Shown here: positions 34,416 to 45,029 of the stretch, one piece after another
Numbering within the stretch: position 1 is the stretch's first letter
Layout of the letters: each line of letters opens with the position of its first letter
Source: Chrysemys picta bellii
Lineage: Eukaryota; Chordata; Testudines; Emydidae
DNA: 64,000 nucleotides
Assembly (NCBI RefSeq): GCF_011386835.1
Contig: NC_088805.1
Coordinates: 20,518,836 to 20,582,835, forward strand
Direction: 5' to 3'
Translations under genes and position numbers: made by a program
The notes under the pieces: generated by a model
Databases searched by the model: none
The model's input: only the letters and a program-made list of their open reading frames with translations
Told to the model about the DNA's origin: nothing

Positions 34416-35285
34416 GTTAGTCACCTATTCATATAAAAGTAGATTTGGTTTGCTGGATTTGGCACAGAGCAGTTACAATTTTCCAGCTATTTTCCCTGGG
34501 GTTCAAAAGTAATATACGGTTTGGTAGAGATGCAAGAGCAGGTGACTCCAAACACCAGAGCTGAGAACGTGCCATTCAGGCCTCTGCCTATGTATAATGG
34601 CCACTTTCTCTGGCCTCCTAAAAAAGCCAGTCCATGTTTGCTGAGAATATTTATTTTGGTGCATTTCTCTATTGATGGTGCGGTTTTCCTTTGAATAGCG
34701 CGTTATCAAATTCCTTCAAATCAGCCTCCACAGAGATGCACCGTCTAGGGAGAATGGTTTTTCAGTAGCAGATTCAATTTCATAATGAGGGGGAAGTCAG
34801 CAGATGCTTCTCAGGATGTTGGTGCTAAATCAGTTTTTATGATTCTATTTCTGGCATCATTACTCCAGATTTCCAGTCCTGCTTTTCACCATCCACAGCA
34901 CTTATCTCCTCTGCAATAAATTCAAATCGCCGTCTTTATATCCAGCCTTCTGATCTGAATTGCACCAGATAAAGACACACAAGGAAAGCAGATTATCATT
35001 GGAATTAAAGGAAGAGAACAAACCATCCATAGCAGGCGTGTAGGTTTCCATACCATGCTGCTGAATTTCAGCCCCTGTGTCACCTTTGCAGTATTAAATT
35101 GGGAGATGGCTTAAAAATAACATGAATAATGTGGTGGTTATGCCACCCGACTCCCAGAAGTCTGCATTTGAGACTGTTTGTTTGTACCTCCTAACTTTGA
35201 ATGACGATTTTGCCAAAAGCTTCATTATAGTCAAGCAACTAAGTAACTCAAATCTCAGCTGTCCAACCTCGTGTTGCAGCAGGGC

Positions 35286-35309
35286 AGAGAGAGAGAGAGA
35301 GAGAGAGAT
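35286..35309. repeat. (GA)n microsatellite
   Basis: Twelve GA units without interruption in a 139-codon open frame that I do not support as a gene. Confidence 0.9.
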
Positions 35310-35890
35310 CTTCCTGGCGTGGATGGTGTTTATTATCACCCAAGGACCTGTTGACACCAACTGTCAGAAGGTGCAGGAGTACATAGGGGTACAGGGGGGA
35401 TGCCCTGGGTTCACCAAAATAATGTCATGTAAGGTCTCTAATGAAAGCCTGAGTCACACAGCTCATCATAACCATTGTGAGATGTATGTGAGGAGTTTTG
35501 TGTGTGTGTATATACTACAAATACGTTCTCTAGGTCTGTGAGTTATCACTAAAAGGTGATCCACGTCCTGCTGGCAGACGGGGGCGGGGGATAGAGATCG
35601 CTCTGGCTGATCATATACAAATCGAGTATTGTAACATTCGCAATGAACTGTCTGAGCACAATGCTAAACAATAGATTGCAGGTGCTGAAGGAAAAAATTC
35701 CCAGCAGCAGTCATCCAGTTTATCCAATGAACTTTTGAAGCTATATTTGGGGTACAGATGAACCCCCAGATGTTCCTTCAGTTTGTGAGGACAAGCTGCC
35801 AGTGAGCTTGATCTTAGGAGATGGGGTCTCAACCAAACTGGTTAAAACTGCTGGGGCAAGAACTTGGGGTAAGCGATCTTGTAGGAGATA

Positions 35891-36197
35891 GATTCATAGA
35901 TACTAGGACTGGAAGGGACCTCGAGAGGTCATCGAGTCCAGTCCCCTGCCTCATGGCAGGACCAAATACTGTCTAGACCATCCCTGATAGACATTTATCT
36001 AACCTACTCTTAAATATCTCCAGAGATGGAGATTCCACAACCTCCCTAGGCAATTTATTCCAGTGTTTAACCACCCTGACAGTTAGGAACTTTTTCCTAA
36101 TGTCCAACCTAGACCTCCCTTGCTGCAGTTTAAGCCCATTGCTTCTTGCTCTATCCTTAGAGGCTAAGGTGAACAAGTTTTCTCCCTCCTCCTTATG
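35891..36197 (-). mobile_element. CR1 LINE 3' end, minus strand
   Basis: Read on the minus strand it encodes [19 protein letters not shown] ... [23 protein letters not shown], the C-terminal end of CR1 ORF2. It then runs through the typical tail (gaccatgggt-type phrase ggactggactcgatgacctc on the minus strand) to attcatagatac. It is nearly identical in wording to the plus-strand copy at 43827-44542, so it belongs to the same subfamily. About 300 bp, 5'-truncated. Confidence 0.92.
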
Positions 36198-37234
36198 GGG
36201 ATCGGGGAATGCCTGGTTAGTTTAGTCTCTAGAAAGTGTGTTATGATTGTGTTTTATATGTAACCATTTGTCTCCAGTATTTTTATGCACCATTACTTGA
36301 ATCTCTGTGCTTTGATGATACACATCTTCTTGCTTCACTACATATATAATCTCTAAGTGCTTTGTCTCAAGCAGAGTTGTAGACCTGAGTTGAATCTTAC
36401 AAAGTGATGTGGGCTATTCCTTTAGGAATAGCGGGTCTAAAGAGTTCTGAACGTGTTCAGTGGAACAGGGAACAAGGACTCCCCAGGGACTTGGGTTGGT
36501 GTGTGCCTATCGCTGACCTGTACAGAGAGAGTGAGCCCTGGAAGGCAGTGCTCGGGTTGCCAGAGACTCGTGGTGTCAGGGAGCTGACCCATGGCCGGAA
36601 CAGACAAGGCTCCCATATGCTAAGGACAGGGGGTGGAGAGATGCCTCACAACCGAGAGTTCTCCGCGGAAGTGTCACACCATAGCCAGTTTGTGAAGGGG
36701 GCATACAGAGCTCTGCTTTCTGTAGGGTATCTGCTTTGAAACAATTTTATCATAAATGTTAGATAAAATCTTAATATGCTGGAGTTAAACTACTGCAGCT
36801 ATTATCTCGGACTTGTACACATTTAAATCCACCAGATGCACAGGGACTTGCAGTTAGTAATTAAATTCTCGCAACGCCCTCTCCCAGTGCCAGGCAGAGC
36901 ATATTGGCTTAAGTTTGCCTGGTTGCCAAGTGTGAAGCGAAATGATTTCTAACAGCAATCAGCTACATTTGAAAACGCGCTCGTAAAAATGCCAGCTCGG
37001 AGGCTCAGAGCAATAATGATTCATGTATTAGCAAATGAACCTGTCCTTTGCTGGCTAACACTTGAGAGGCAACAGAGGTTGAACCCTGGAGTCAGAGTGA
37101 GGGGTGTTCCTTACGATAATCAGAGGCAGTTGTGCTGGGGAGGGTAATTCTGGGAGGGCTGCAGGGAAGAATCTGATGTTCGTTCACACTGGATGGTATT
37201 GGGATTAAGGGGCTGAACTGGAACTCAGAACATT
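36198..37234. other. Intergenic stretch; no gene seen
   Basis: A 111-codon frame at 36404-36739 is open, but the peptide is unrecognised. The sequence reads like an unclassified interspersed repeat rather than a host exon. Nothing else supportable. Confidence 0.4.
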
Positions 37235-37520
37235 TAATTTCTAGTCTTGTCTCGGCTGCAGATCTCCTATGTGACCTTTGGCATGTCACTTAGGTGCTTG
37301 GCTCCCATTGATTTCAATGCGAGTTGGGCGCCGGGTACAGCGAGATTAAAGCCCAGATCCTCAAAGGTATTTAGGTGCCTATGTGTAAAATGTGGGTAAG
37401 TAATAGTCCCTTTCTCGGTCTTCTCCGACTATATTGTAAGCTCTCTGGGGCAGAGACTACCTTTTTCTATGTCTTCATGGTGCCTGGGATTCCAGTCTCC
37501 ATTAGAGCCCACAGGACCTA
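37235..37520 (-). repeat. MIR-type SINE split by another repeat
   Basis: The first part (cttgtctcggctgcagatct, tatgtgacctttggcatgtc, act) and the second part (taaaatgtgggtaagtaata, actatattgtaagctctctg, gggcagagactacctttt) read as one reverse-strand MIR. They are separated by about 95 bp (roughly 37290-37383) ending ccagatcctcaaaggtattt then aggtgcc. That phrase is shared with the palindromic repeats at 39878-40150 and 40740-40800. Confidence 0.65.
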
Positions 37521-38397
37521 TCAAAATAGAAATAGTACAGCATTGCTTACTCCGGAAGGGTTGCGAGACCTTGGTGAGCAGCAAGGGTGTGGAATTCTAG
37601 GTGCTCCCCAGGCAATCCCCATCAGCCCATTGTGCTCTGGTCAGGCAAAGTAATGACATGAAGGAAACAAAAACAAGAGAGGAAGCAACCTAGGAAGAGA
37701 AGCGGCAATGACTCAAGTATTTTATGGGAAAAGAACCCTCTTTAAAAAATCTATGCACAAACCCCACCTGAGCATCAGCGATTACGGTCCATTTTATGCT
37801 GTTTGATGTTAATTTCTTGCTTGAGGCCACTGGGAGATCTGGCATTTAGTGAATCGACGGAGGAAGGAAACGACAATAAGGCTTGCACACTTCAGAGAGC
37901 TGTGACCTTTCCAAGCACAAAGGAGAAAATCTGCCGATCTTGCTTACAACGAGTAACTGTATCTCAGAGCTGCAGGTGGAAACAAGGAACCCCGCTGCCA
38001 CCACCATCTGTAAAATCAATATCTCATTAGCCTGACTTCTGCTGCTACCCTTCTGTTTCACTGGCATTCTGGGGGATGCTGCAAAACAGGGATGGTCTAG
38101 GCTGAGCACCCAAATCTCCAGTGATAGTCCAGGGGGGCTGCAGGAGCTCTGCACCTCTAAAAATCAGCCTCAAGCTACCATGGATGTGCAATGGACATTT
38201 CCCAAAGATGCAGAGATGGCAGAAGCCATCCTAGGAGGAAGGCAAGTGGTATTTCAGCTACCATCCAGCAATGGTTCCACCTGGGAGAGGAGGCACTAGC
38301 CTCCACCAAGGCTTTATAGGAGGTTTCCATTCTAGTCATACCCTGTGCATGGCCAGCACGTTTGGGACAACCATCGCTTCTTGCTGGCCCCTTGGTG

Positions 38398-38765
38398 AAT
38401 CAGAGTATTGCAGAAATGTAGGGCTGGAAGGGACTCAAGAGGTCCATCCTCCTTCAGTGAGGAAGGACCAAATATACCTAGACCATCCCTGACAGGTGTT
38501 TGTCCAACCTGTACTTAAAATCCTCCAATGACCGGGATTCCACAATCTCCCTTGGAAGCCTGTTCCAACACTTCCCTACTCTTACAGTTAGAAAGTTCTT
38601 CCTAATATCTAACCTAAATCTCCCTCTCTGCAGATTAAACCCATTATTTCTTGCCCTTCCATCACTGGACGTGGAAAACAAGTAATCACCATCCTCTTTA
38701 TAACGGCCCTTTACGTGTTTGAAGATTATCAGGTCCACCCTCAGTCGTCTTTTCTCCATTTCTCA
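38398..38765 (-). mobile_element. CR1 LINE 3' end, minus strand, second subfamily
   Basis: The minus strand encodes EKRRLRVDLIIFKHVKGRYKEDGDYLF ... RKNFLTVRVGKCWNRLPREIVESRSLEDFKYRLDKHLSGMV, the CR1 ORF2 C-terminus. The tail includes ccagccctacatttctgcaa. The wording differs from the 35891 and 43827 copies, so it is an older or distinct subfamily. Confidence 0.9.
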
Positions 38766-39784
38766 GCTCAAAGGGATGGATGGTAGGTTCCAGGAGGAGT
38801 CTGCCACCAAAGTACTGGCAACATAAATCTGGGCTTCAGTTCTAGAATAGTCTAGTAGACCATTACGGCCATTCTCACGCCATCTTCTGAATCATGGGTA
38901 CTGACCGTTCTTGGAAACAGGATACTGGACTGGATTGACCACCAGTTGGACTCAGCACAGCAATGCCTCCATGCCTGTCCTCTGTGTATGGGCTACGGCA
39001 GTTTTAATACAATTTACTTTCCCTTTTCTAATAAATATGGCATGTTTGCCTCACTGGAGACACTAGACTCCCCAGCTCTTAATGCTATTATACCTTATTT
39101 ATAATATTCCCATCTTTTCCCTACTTGATGGTTGATGTTCTCACATGTGCGTTAGATGTGAAGGCTCAAGTTTCATCAAAACAGAAAAAGAGACATGTTT
39201 TCAGGGTTTTTTTCCTCCCATAAAATAATCTGCAATGATTTCAAACTGAGAGATAGTATCCTAATATTGGCAAAGCCTGGAATTTTCTCACATGAGACTC
39301 TGATGTGAGATCTGAGGCAGAGATTTAATCAGGACCATGGGCAGTTATCAGAACAAGCTGTCATACCTAGAAAACCTCAAATTATGCTTTAATTATCCAC
39401 CTACATTGCCAGAGAATAAATAACTAATGACTTCATCTCACTGTGCTAAAGGTAATTCCAGTTGTGAGAAGTTTGCAGGCTGCAGCTTTCTACCGTTTGT
39501 TCAGGATGCAATAATTGGGGATATTTTTTTTCAAGGAAAGCAAAGCTTTGGGCTTTGAGGCCTTTCACCTCGGAAGATTTGGAGTCAAAGTCCAGAGCAG
39601 TCATCAACAAGGACTGTTTGACTAGTTGACTATTTCCCAGTTCACAAAAGCATTGCACAATGATATGCAGCTAGATGGCCATTCAAGAGAGGTGGAGACC
39701 TGAAATGTCAGGAAGTTACACAGGTTAGCAGGAGCATGGGCAAAGCAATTTGGGGAAGCTTGCATAGCTTCAGGAAGTAGGGAC

Positions 39785-39870
39785 ACTTGTTCCTAAGCCA
39801 CTGAACTGGGTCTCAGGAGATCAAGGGTCTATTGTGAGCTCTGCCATTGATTGTCCTGTATGAACTCACA
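39785..39870 (-). repeat. MIR-type SINE remnant
   Basis: cctaagccactgaactgggt, ctcaggagatcaagggtcta and gtgagctctgccattgattg match part of the reverse-strand MIR. Confidence 0.5.
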
Positions 39871-39877
39871 CTTAGGG

Positions 39878-40155
39878 CCAGATTTTTAAAGGTATTTAGG
39901 CATTGCTCCCTACAGCCCAGAACCTCAAGGTATTTAGGCACCTAACTCCCACTGAAATCAATAGGCGTTAGACAGCTAAATGTCTTTGTGGAGCTAGGCC
40001 TAAGTGACTTAGACAGCTCAGTCCTATTTTCAAAAGTGACTTAGGCCCTTAGGAGCCATTGAAAGTCAATGGAAATCAAAGAGGCTGAGTGCCTAGGAGC
40101 TTTTGAAAATGCCTATCTGAAACTTTCAGCCACTAGATATTTTTAAAAATCTGGC
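39878..40155. repeat. Palindromic repeat (gccagatttttaaaggtattta family)
   Basis: It begins gggccagatttttaaaggta and ends with the inverse tatttttaaaaatctggcca. Inside, aggcacctaactcccactga is opposed by ggagccattgaaagtcaatgg-type segments. It shares aggtatttaggcacctaa with 40740-40800 and 37290-37383. Confidence 0.65.
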
Positions 40156-40739
40156 CATTTGTCTAAATTTTTCAGCAGAGGTGGCTCAATACCTGAATGC
40201 ATAACTGAGATGTCTTAGCCTGACTCCCACAAATGTTGAGCACTCCACTGAAGTTCGAGGAAGCTCGGGGTGCTCTACAGTGCTACAAATCAGGCCCAGG
40301 GTGTCTGAAATTGGGAACCCAAAAACTAGGGGTTCTACTCTGAGAAATTACTGTAAAAACAACCTTGGGAACCCATATTTATTGTCTCTCTCAAATTCTC
40401 CATCAAGTGTGCTCTGTTGATAAATAAATAGCTGTTCTCCATTTTAACTGCTAGCCCCTGCAGACTCTGCCTGGGAATTGAGACTCGAGATGGGTTGTTG
40501 CTTTCTCATATATCATCACAAGTAATAATAGTCCAGCTGGCCTTCATTTTCACCTGTGCAACCCCGCTGTCTTTCAACGACACCCCCAGTGACTCCATTA
40601 TCTTCAACAGGTTTGCACAGGAGCAGCTGATGGGAACTTAGCAAGTAATTCGGTTGATGATACACCCAATGGAATACAGTAGCGCCTGCAGCTGACTTTC
40701 AGCACTGATGGCTCTGTTAACAGGATTGAAAACAGTAAG

Positions 40740-40800
40740 GCCCAGATCCTCAAAATCAATGGGAGTTAGGCACCTAAATAATTTGAGGATCTGGGCCTAA
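40740..40800. repeat. Short near-perfect palindrome of the same family
   Basis: ggcccagatcctcaaaatca then atgggagttaggcacctaaa, closing with the inverse tttgaggatctgggcct. A minimal foldback copy of about 60 bp. Confidence 0.65.
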
Positions 40801-40883
40801 GAACTTATCTTTGCTTCCAAAGTCAGCAGATATGATTCTGAATATGCATGAGGGACTTGAGACTTCAGATATGTTAATGGTTG

Positions 40884-41207
40884 TTATAAAGAGGACGGTG
40901 ATCAATTGTTCTCCATGTCCATTGAAGGTAAGACAAGGAGCAATCATCTTAATCTGCAGAAAGGGAAATTTAGATTAGATATTAGAGGAAAACTTTCCAA
41001 CTCTAAGGATAGTTACGTTCTGGAACAAGCTTCCAAGGGAGATTGTGGAATCCCCATCCTTGGAGGTTTTTAAGAACAGGTTGGACAAACACTTGTCAGG
41101 GATGGTTCAACTGTACTTGGTCCTGCCTCAGTGCAGGGGTGGGGGTGCATCAGATGACCTCTCAAGGTCCCTGCGAATCCTATATTTCTATGATTTATAT
41201 GATTCTG
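40884..41207 (+). mobile_element. CR1 LINE 3' end, plus strand
   Basis: Encodes a broken ORF2 C-terminus (KGKFRLDIRGKLS, then after a frame change ESPSLEVFKNRLDKHLSGMV). It then runs through the terminal phrase gatgacctctcaaggtccct and ends at ctatgatttatatgattctg. Old and frameshifted. The two overlapping 73- and 89-codon frames here are pieces of it. Confidence 0.9.
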
Positions 41208-43309
41208 CACTGGTCTGCACCTTGGGTGTTCCTTTACACCCGTGCAAAGTGGGTTACGAATTAGGCTTCTATTCTAATTTGGTAGCATTTCACACTTACT
41301 TTCCACTAAAGTAAGTGACTGCACAACGGCCAGAGTGACAGAAAATCAGGCCTGAGGAAGTGTTGAATAAGCAGGTACTGTTTTTTAATAAAGTCACTGC
41401 TCTGACTAAATCCTCACTTTAACACTTTGCAGTCTCATGGAGTGAAAAACTAAACCGCAAATATTAAAATCAAACCCTAAAAGGGTCTTTCCTCTTTCCT
41501 ACTGTCAGATCTGTCAGACAGTAACCTATTCGCATATCACCGGTTTCTCTTCCCCTAATAAACAAACAGAGAGAGCTTTCTTTAAGTAGAAGCTTCCTTC
41601 TCAGCTGATCATCTCTTATTTGATCCTGTGGAGATGTCATAATACTGAACCGGGGACACATTGGTTATTTCCATAGCAACAAAGTGTGATATCACAAACA
41701 CTCGGGGGGGGGGGGGCAGGTGTGCAAATTAAGCTCTGGTGCAGCTCCACTGAAATCAATAGGATCCCAGAGAAGAAGCTGGGCTCTGAGGGAGAACAAT
41801 ATTTTTGTGACCACAGAAAAGTGAAAGGCTGAAATAGACAGTCAAGCTCTCTATGTACACATCCATTTCCCACAGTGAGAAAGTTCCTCCTTAATGTTGT
41901 CCTTAATGATAATAGTTCTCCTATTCTTTTTCATTCCTTTCTATTCCAGTTAATCATAGGAAGCTGAACAGGATAGAACTTAAATGTAACAGACTCCCTC
42001 CCACCTTTTCCCCCCTAGCTTAACAAGCTTGGGTAATGATGAAAACAAGACCCCCCCCACACCTTTGGGTGCAGAAGCTTTGAAAACATGTTCACAGGTA
42101 ACGTATTTCATCAGGCCCTGTCTAGCATATTATACCCACAGCCTGAGTCGTGCTAATATGAATGGGTGAAAAACAACTCTAGAGATTGTTTCCAGATGGA
42201 TTGATTTGAGCCTCGAATCACATCAGCAGGTAAGAGAACTGCAAAGAAATAAACCCAGCAATTCCCGCTGCGTCCACAATTTATGTAAAGGAGGGTTTTT
42301 TTTTTCCATAGGGGAGCAGGAGTTCTGATCCCACGTTCTTTAAATAGCTTGAGATTTGCTTAATTTTGTATTACCCACAGTACTAGCATCTCTGACAACT
42401 TGGCTATCATCTGGCTATACCTTACATCAGTGCTCATCAGAGATGAGATCAAACAGATCTTGTTTTAAGGCACCAGCTGAGTAGGAAAGGGCCTCATAAT
42501 TGTAGTGAATCTGCTCTTGTGGCTATTGTCGTTTTTGGCCTCCCTAGGTCTTATATAATCTTAATTAAATACGGTTGATGCTTAATGTCTAAGAAGCTGA
42601 GACGCCTTTTCAGAAGGGCCAGTAGAGCTCCTACAAGAAGGGCACCGAAATTCAGTTCAGATTCGTGTCATATTTATTCCTGCTGCATTAACAAGCTAAA
42701 CTACTCCTTTCCCCTGCCCTGTCTAATCCTGAAGCAGATCTCATTAGCTAACATTTTTCACATGTGGAAGCCAGAGGTTAAACCCCAGACAGGATGTGTG
42801 TGTGCAAATGAAATTCATTCTGACTCTACTCACTTTTCTATCAGCAAGTCTTGCCCATTTGTTGAAAATAAATGTTAACCCTATTGGTCCAGGGGGGTTG
42901 AATTTGTGATACTAAATCGAGAAGCTCTAATGGTGAGGGCATGTTAATGGCAGAGAGTTTATCAAATCTAAATGCATATTCCACCTCACAACCCTGGAGC
43001 TCTTTATGTTTTAATAATGCCGTCTTGTTTCTAAATACACTTTAGGTGCCATGTTGCATCCAGATATTGATTTGTTTGCATTAGTAATCGCTTTTCCCCC
43101 TCTGAGATTGCAACCTAAAGCTCAGCCATGAGTGGAATGTCCAGAGATGAGCTTGGTTAAATGACTGAGCTGTCCCCGGTGCAATGAATTTGGTGCTCTC
43201 TCTCAGTGTAGTTTTCCATAGAAACTTGTTTACAGGAACACATAGCTTGGAGAAAGAGTGGAGGCAGGTATGTGTTTTGTTACTGGAGTGAACCATACTG
43301 GTCTCTTCC
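41208..43309. other. Intergenic stretch; no gene seen
   Basis: Contains a G homopolymer at about 41704-41716 and otherwise unique-looking sequence. The 97-codon frame at 42585-42878 has no recognisable domain. Confidence 0.45.
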
Positions 43310-43317
43310 CCCTAGGA

Positions 43318-43689
43318 CAGCGTTTCTGAAACTGGGGTCCACAGGCCGCTGGGGGTCAGCAAGGGTACTCCAGGGGGTCTGCGGGCCCCGCTGATCAGCT
43401 CCTCCCCCTCCCTCCCAGCACCTCCTGCATGCCAGGGAACAGCTGTTCCCCAGTGTGCAGGAGGCGCTGGGAGGGAGAGGGAAGAGGGGGACACTTGGGG
43501 GGGGCAGAAAAAGATGGGAAAGAGGAGGGGCAGGGGTAGAGTGGGGGCGGGGAGAGATGGGGTGGGGCCTTGAGGAAATGGGGTGGATTGGGGGCGGGGC
43601 CTCAGGCTGAGCAGGGGAGCTTGGGGGTCTGCAGTAAAATTTTAAATCAAAATGGGGGTCCTCAGGTTCCTAAAGTTTGAGAACCGCTG
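43318..43689. mobile_element. hAT-like element with exact 8-bp target duplication
   Basis: The left end CAGCGTTTCTGAAACTGGGG is opposed by the right end cctaaagtttgagaaccgctg. The flanks are an exact duplication CCCTAGGA at 43310-43317 and 43690-43697. The interior is purine-rich (gggcaggggtagagtggggg) with no transposase. Same general class as 1159-1293, but a different family. Confidence 0.88.
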
Positions 43690-43826
43690 CCCTAGGAACG
43701 AAAAGATCTCCAGACTATCACTGACAGCCAATGGCTCAAGCTGTGATTTGTACCCAAGGACTTCCTGAGTCTAATTTTCCCACTTTTGTTCAGCTGAACA
43801 GATTCCCACGCAAGTGGTGAGCTAGA

Positions 43827-44542
43827 CTGTCTAGGAAGGAGTACGGCAGAAAGGGATCTAGGGGTTATAGTGGACCACAAGCTAAATATGAGTCAACAGT
43901 GTGATGCTGTTGCAAAAAAAGCAAACATGATTCTGGGATGTATTAACAGGTGTGTTGTGAGCAAGACACGAGAAGTCATTCTTCCGCTCTACTCTGCTCT
44001 GGTGAGGCCTCAGCTGGAGTATTGTGTCCAGTTCTGGGCACCACATTTTAAAAAAGATGTGGAGAAATTGGAGCGGGTCCAGAGAAGAGCAACAAGAATG
44101 ATTAAAGGTCTTGAGAACATGACCTACGAAGGAAGGCTGAAAGAATTGGGTTTGTTTAGTTTGGAAAAGAGAAGACTGAGAGGGGACATGATAGCAGTTT
44201 TCAGGTATTTAAAAGGGTGTCATAAGGAGGAGGGAGAAAACTTGTTCACCTTAGCCTCTAAGGATAGAACCAGAAGCAATGGGTTTAAACTGCAGCAAGG
44301 GAGGTCTAGGTTGGACATTAGGAAAAAGTTCCTAACTGTCAGGGTGGTTAAACACTGGAATAAATTGCCTAGGGAGGTTGTGGAATCTCCATCTCTTGAG
44401 ATATTTAAGAGTAGGTTAGATAAATGTCTATGAGGGATGGTCTAGACAGTATTTGGTCCTGCCATGCGGGCAGGGGACTGGACTCGATGACCTCTCGAGG
44501 TCCCTTCCAGTCCTAGAATCTATGAATCTATGAATCTATGAA
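43827..44542 (+). mobile_element. CR1 LINE 3' end with open ORF2 C-terminus
   Basis: The best preserved CR1 copy in the window. The frame runs open at 43870-44433 (187 residues plus stop), beginning in the C-terminal part after the reverse transcriptase ([51 protein letters not shown]) and ending KSRLDKCL. The 5' part is missing, so it cannot move by itself. The tail has gatgacctctcgaggtccct and ends in three TCTATGAA repeats (44516-44541), the CR1 signature in place of poly(A). The absence of stops suggests a fairly young insertion. Confidence 0.94.
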
Positions 44543-44837
44543 ATTACTCATTTTTATCCACTAGGGGTGACGCCTGAGCCTCTATGCGCCACGTACATGT
44601 CACTTACACCCTCAAAATTCTAAGCAGAACCTAAATTAGACGAATCTACTTCCATGGTGATATTTGTGACTTGAATGGATTAAATTTAGCATCGGTATTA
44701 GTATGTGCGATTCCATGACCCATTATGATCACGTTAACTGAATTCCCTCAACTTCAAAGCTAACAAAAGCCCATGAAAGTCCATATCTGATAAGTATCAT
44801 TTTCAACGTTAGAATTAGCTGAGTACTGTTAAACAAA

Positions 44838-45029
44838 TACACCGCTACCTCGATATAACGCCACCCAATATAACACGAATTCGGATATAACGCGGTAAAG
44901 CAGTGCTCCGGGGGGGCGGGGCTGCGCACTCCCATGGATCAAAGCAAGTTCGCTATAACGCGGTTTCACCTATAACGCGGTACGATTTTTTTGCTCCTGA
45001 GGACAGCATTATATCGAGGTAGAGGTGTA
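44838..45029 (-). mobile_element. TA-flanked terminal-inverted-repeat MITE, copy 2
   Basis: Begins TACACCGCTACCTCGATATA and ends with the inverse tatatcgaggtagaggtgta. It is 192 bp, equal to copy 1 at 16770-16961 but in reverse orientation: cgattttttgctcctgagga lies at the right here, and its inverse lies at the left there. The interior has ataacgcggt and gggggggcggggctgcgca. TA borders fit a Tc1/mariner-type duplication. Confidence 0.85.

Noticed and set aside
35122..35541. 139-codon open frame
   Set aside because: Includes a (GA)n run translated as Glu-Arg repeats and has no family resemblance.
36404..36739. 111-codon open frame
   Set aside because: Unrecognised peptide, no splice or promoter support, in a stretch that reads like an unclassified repeat.
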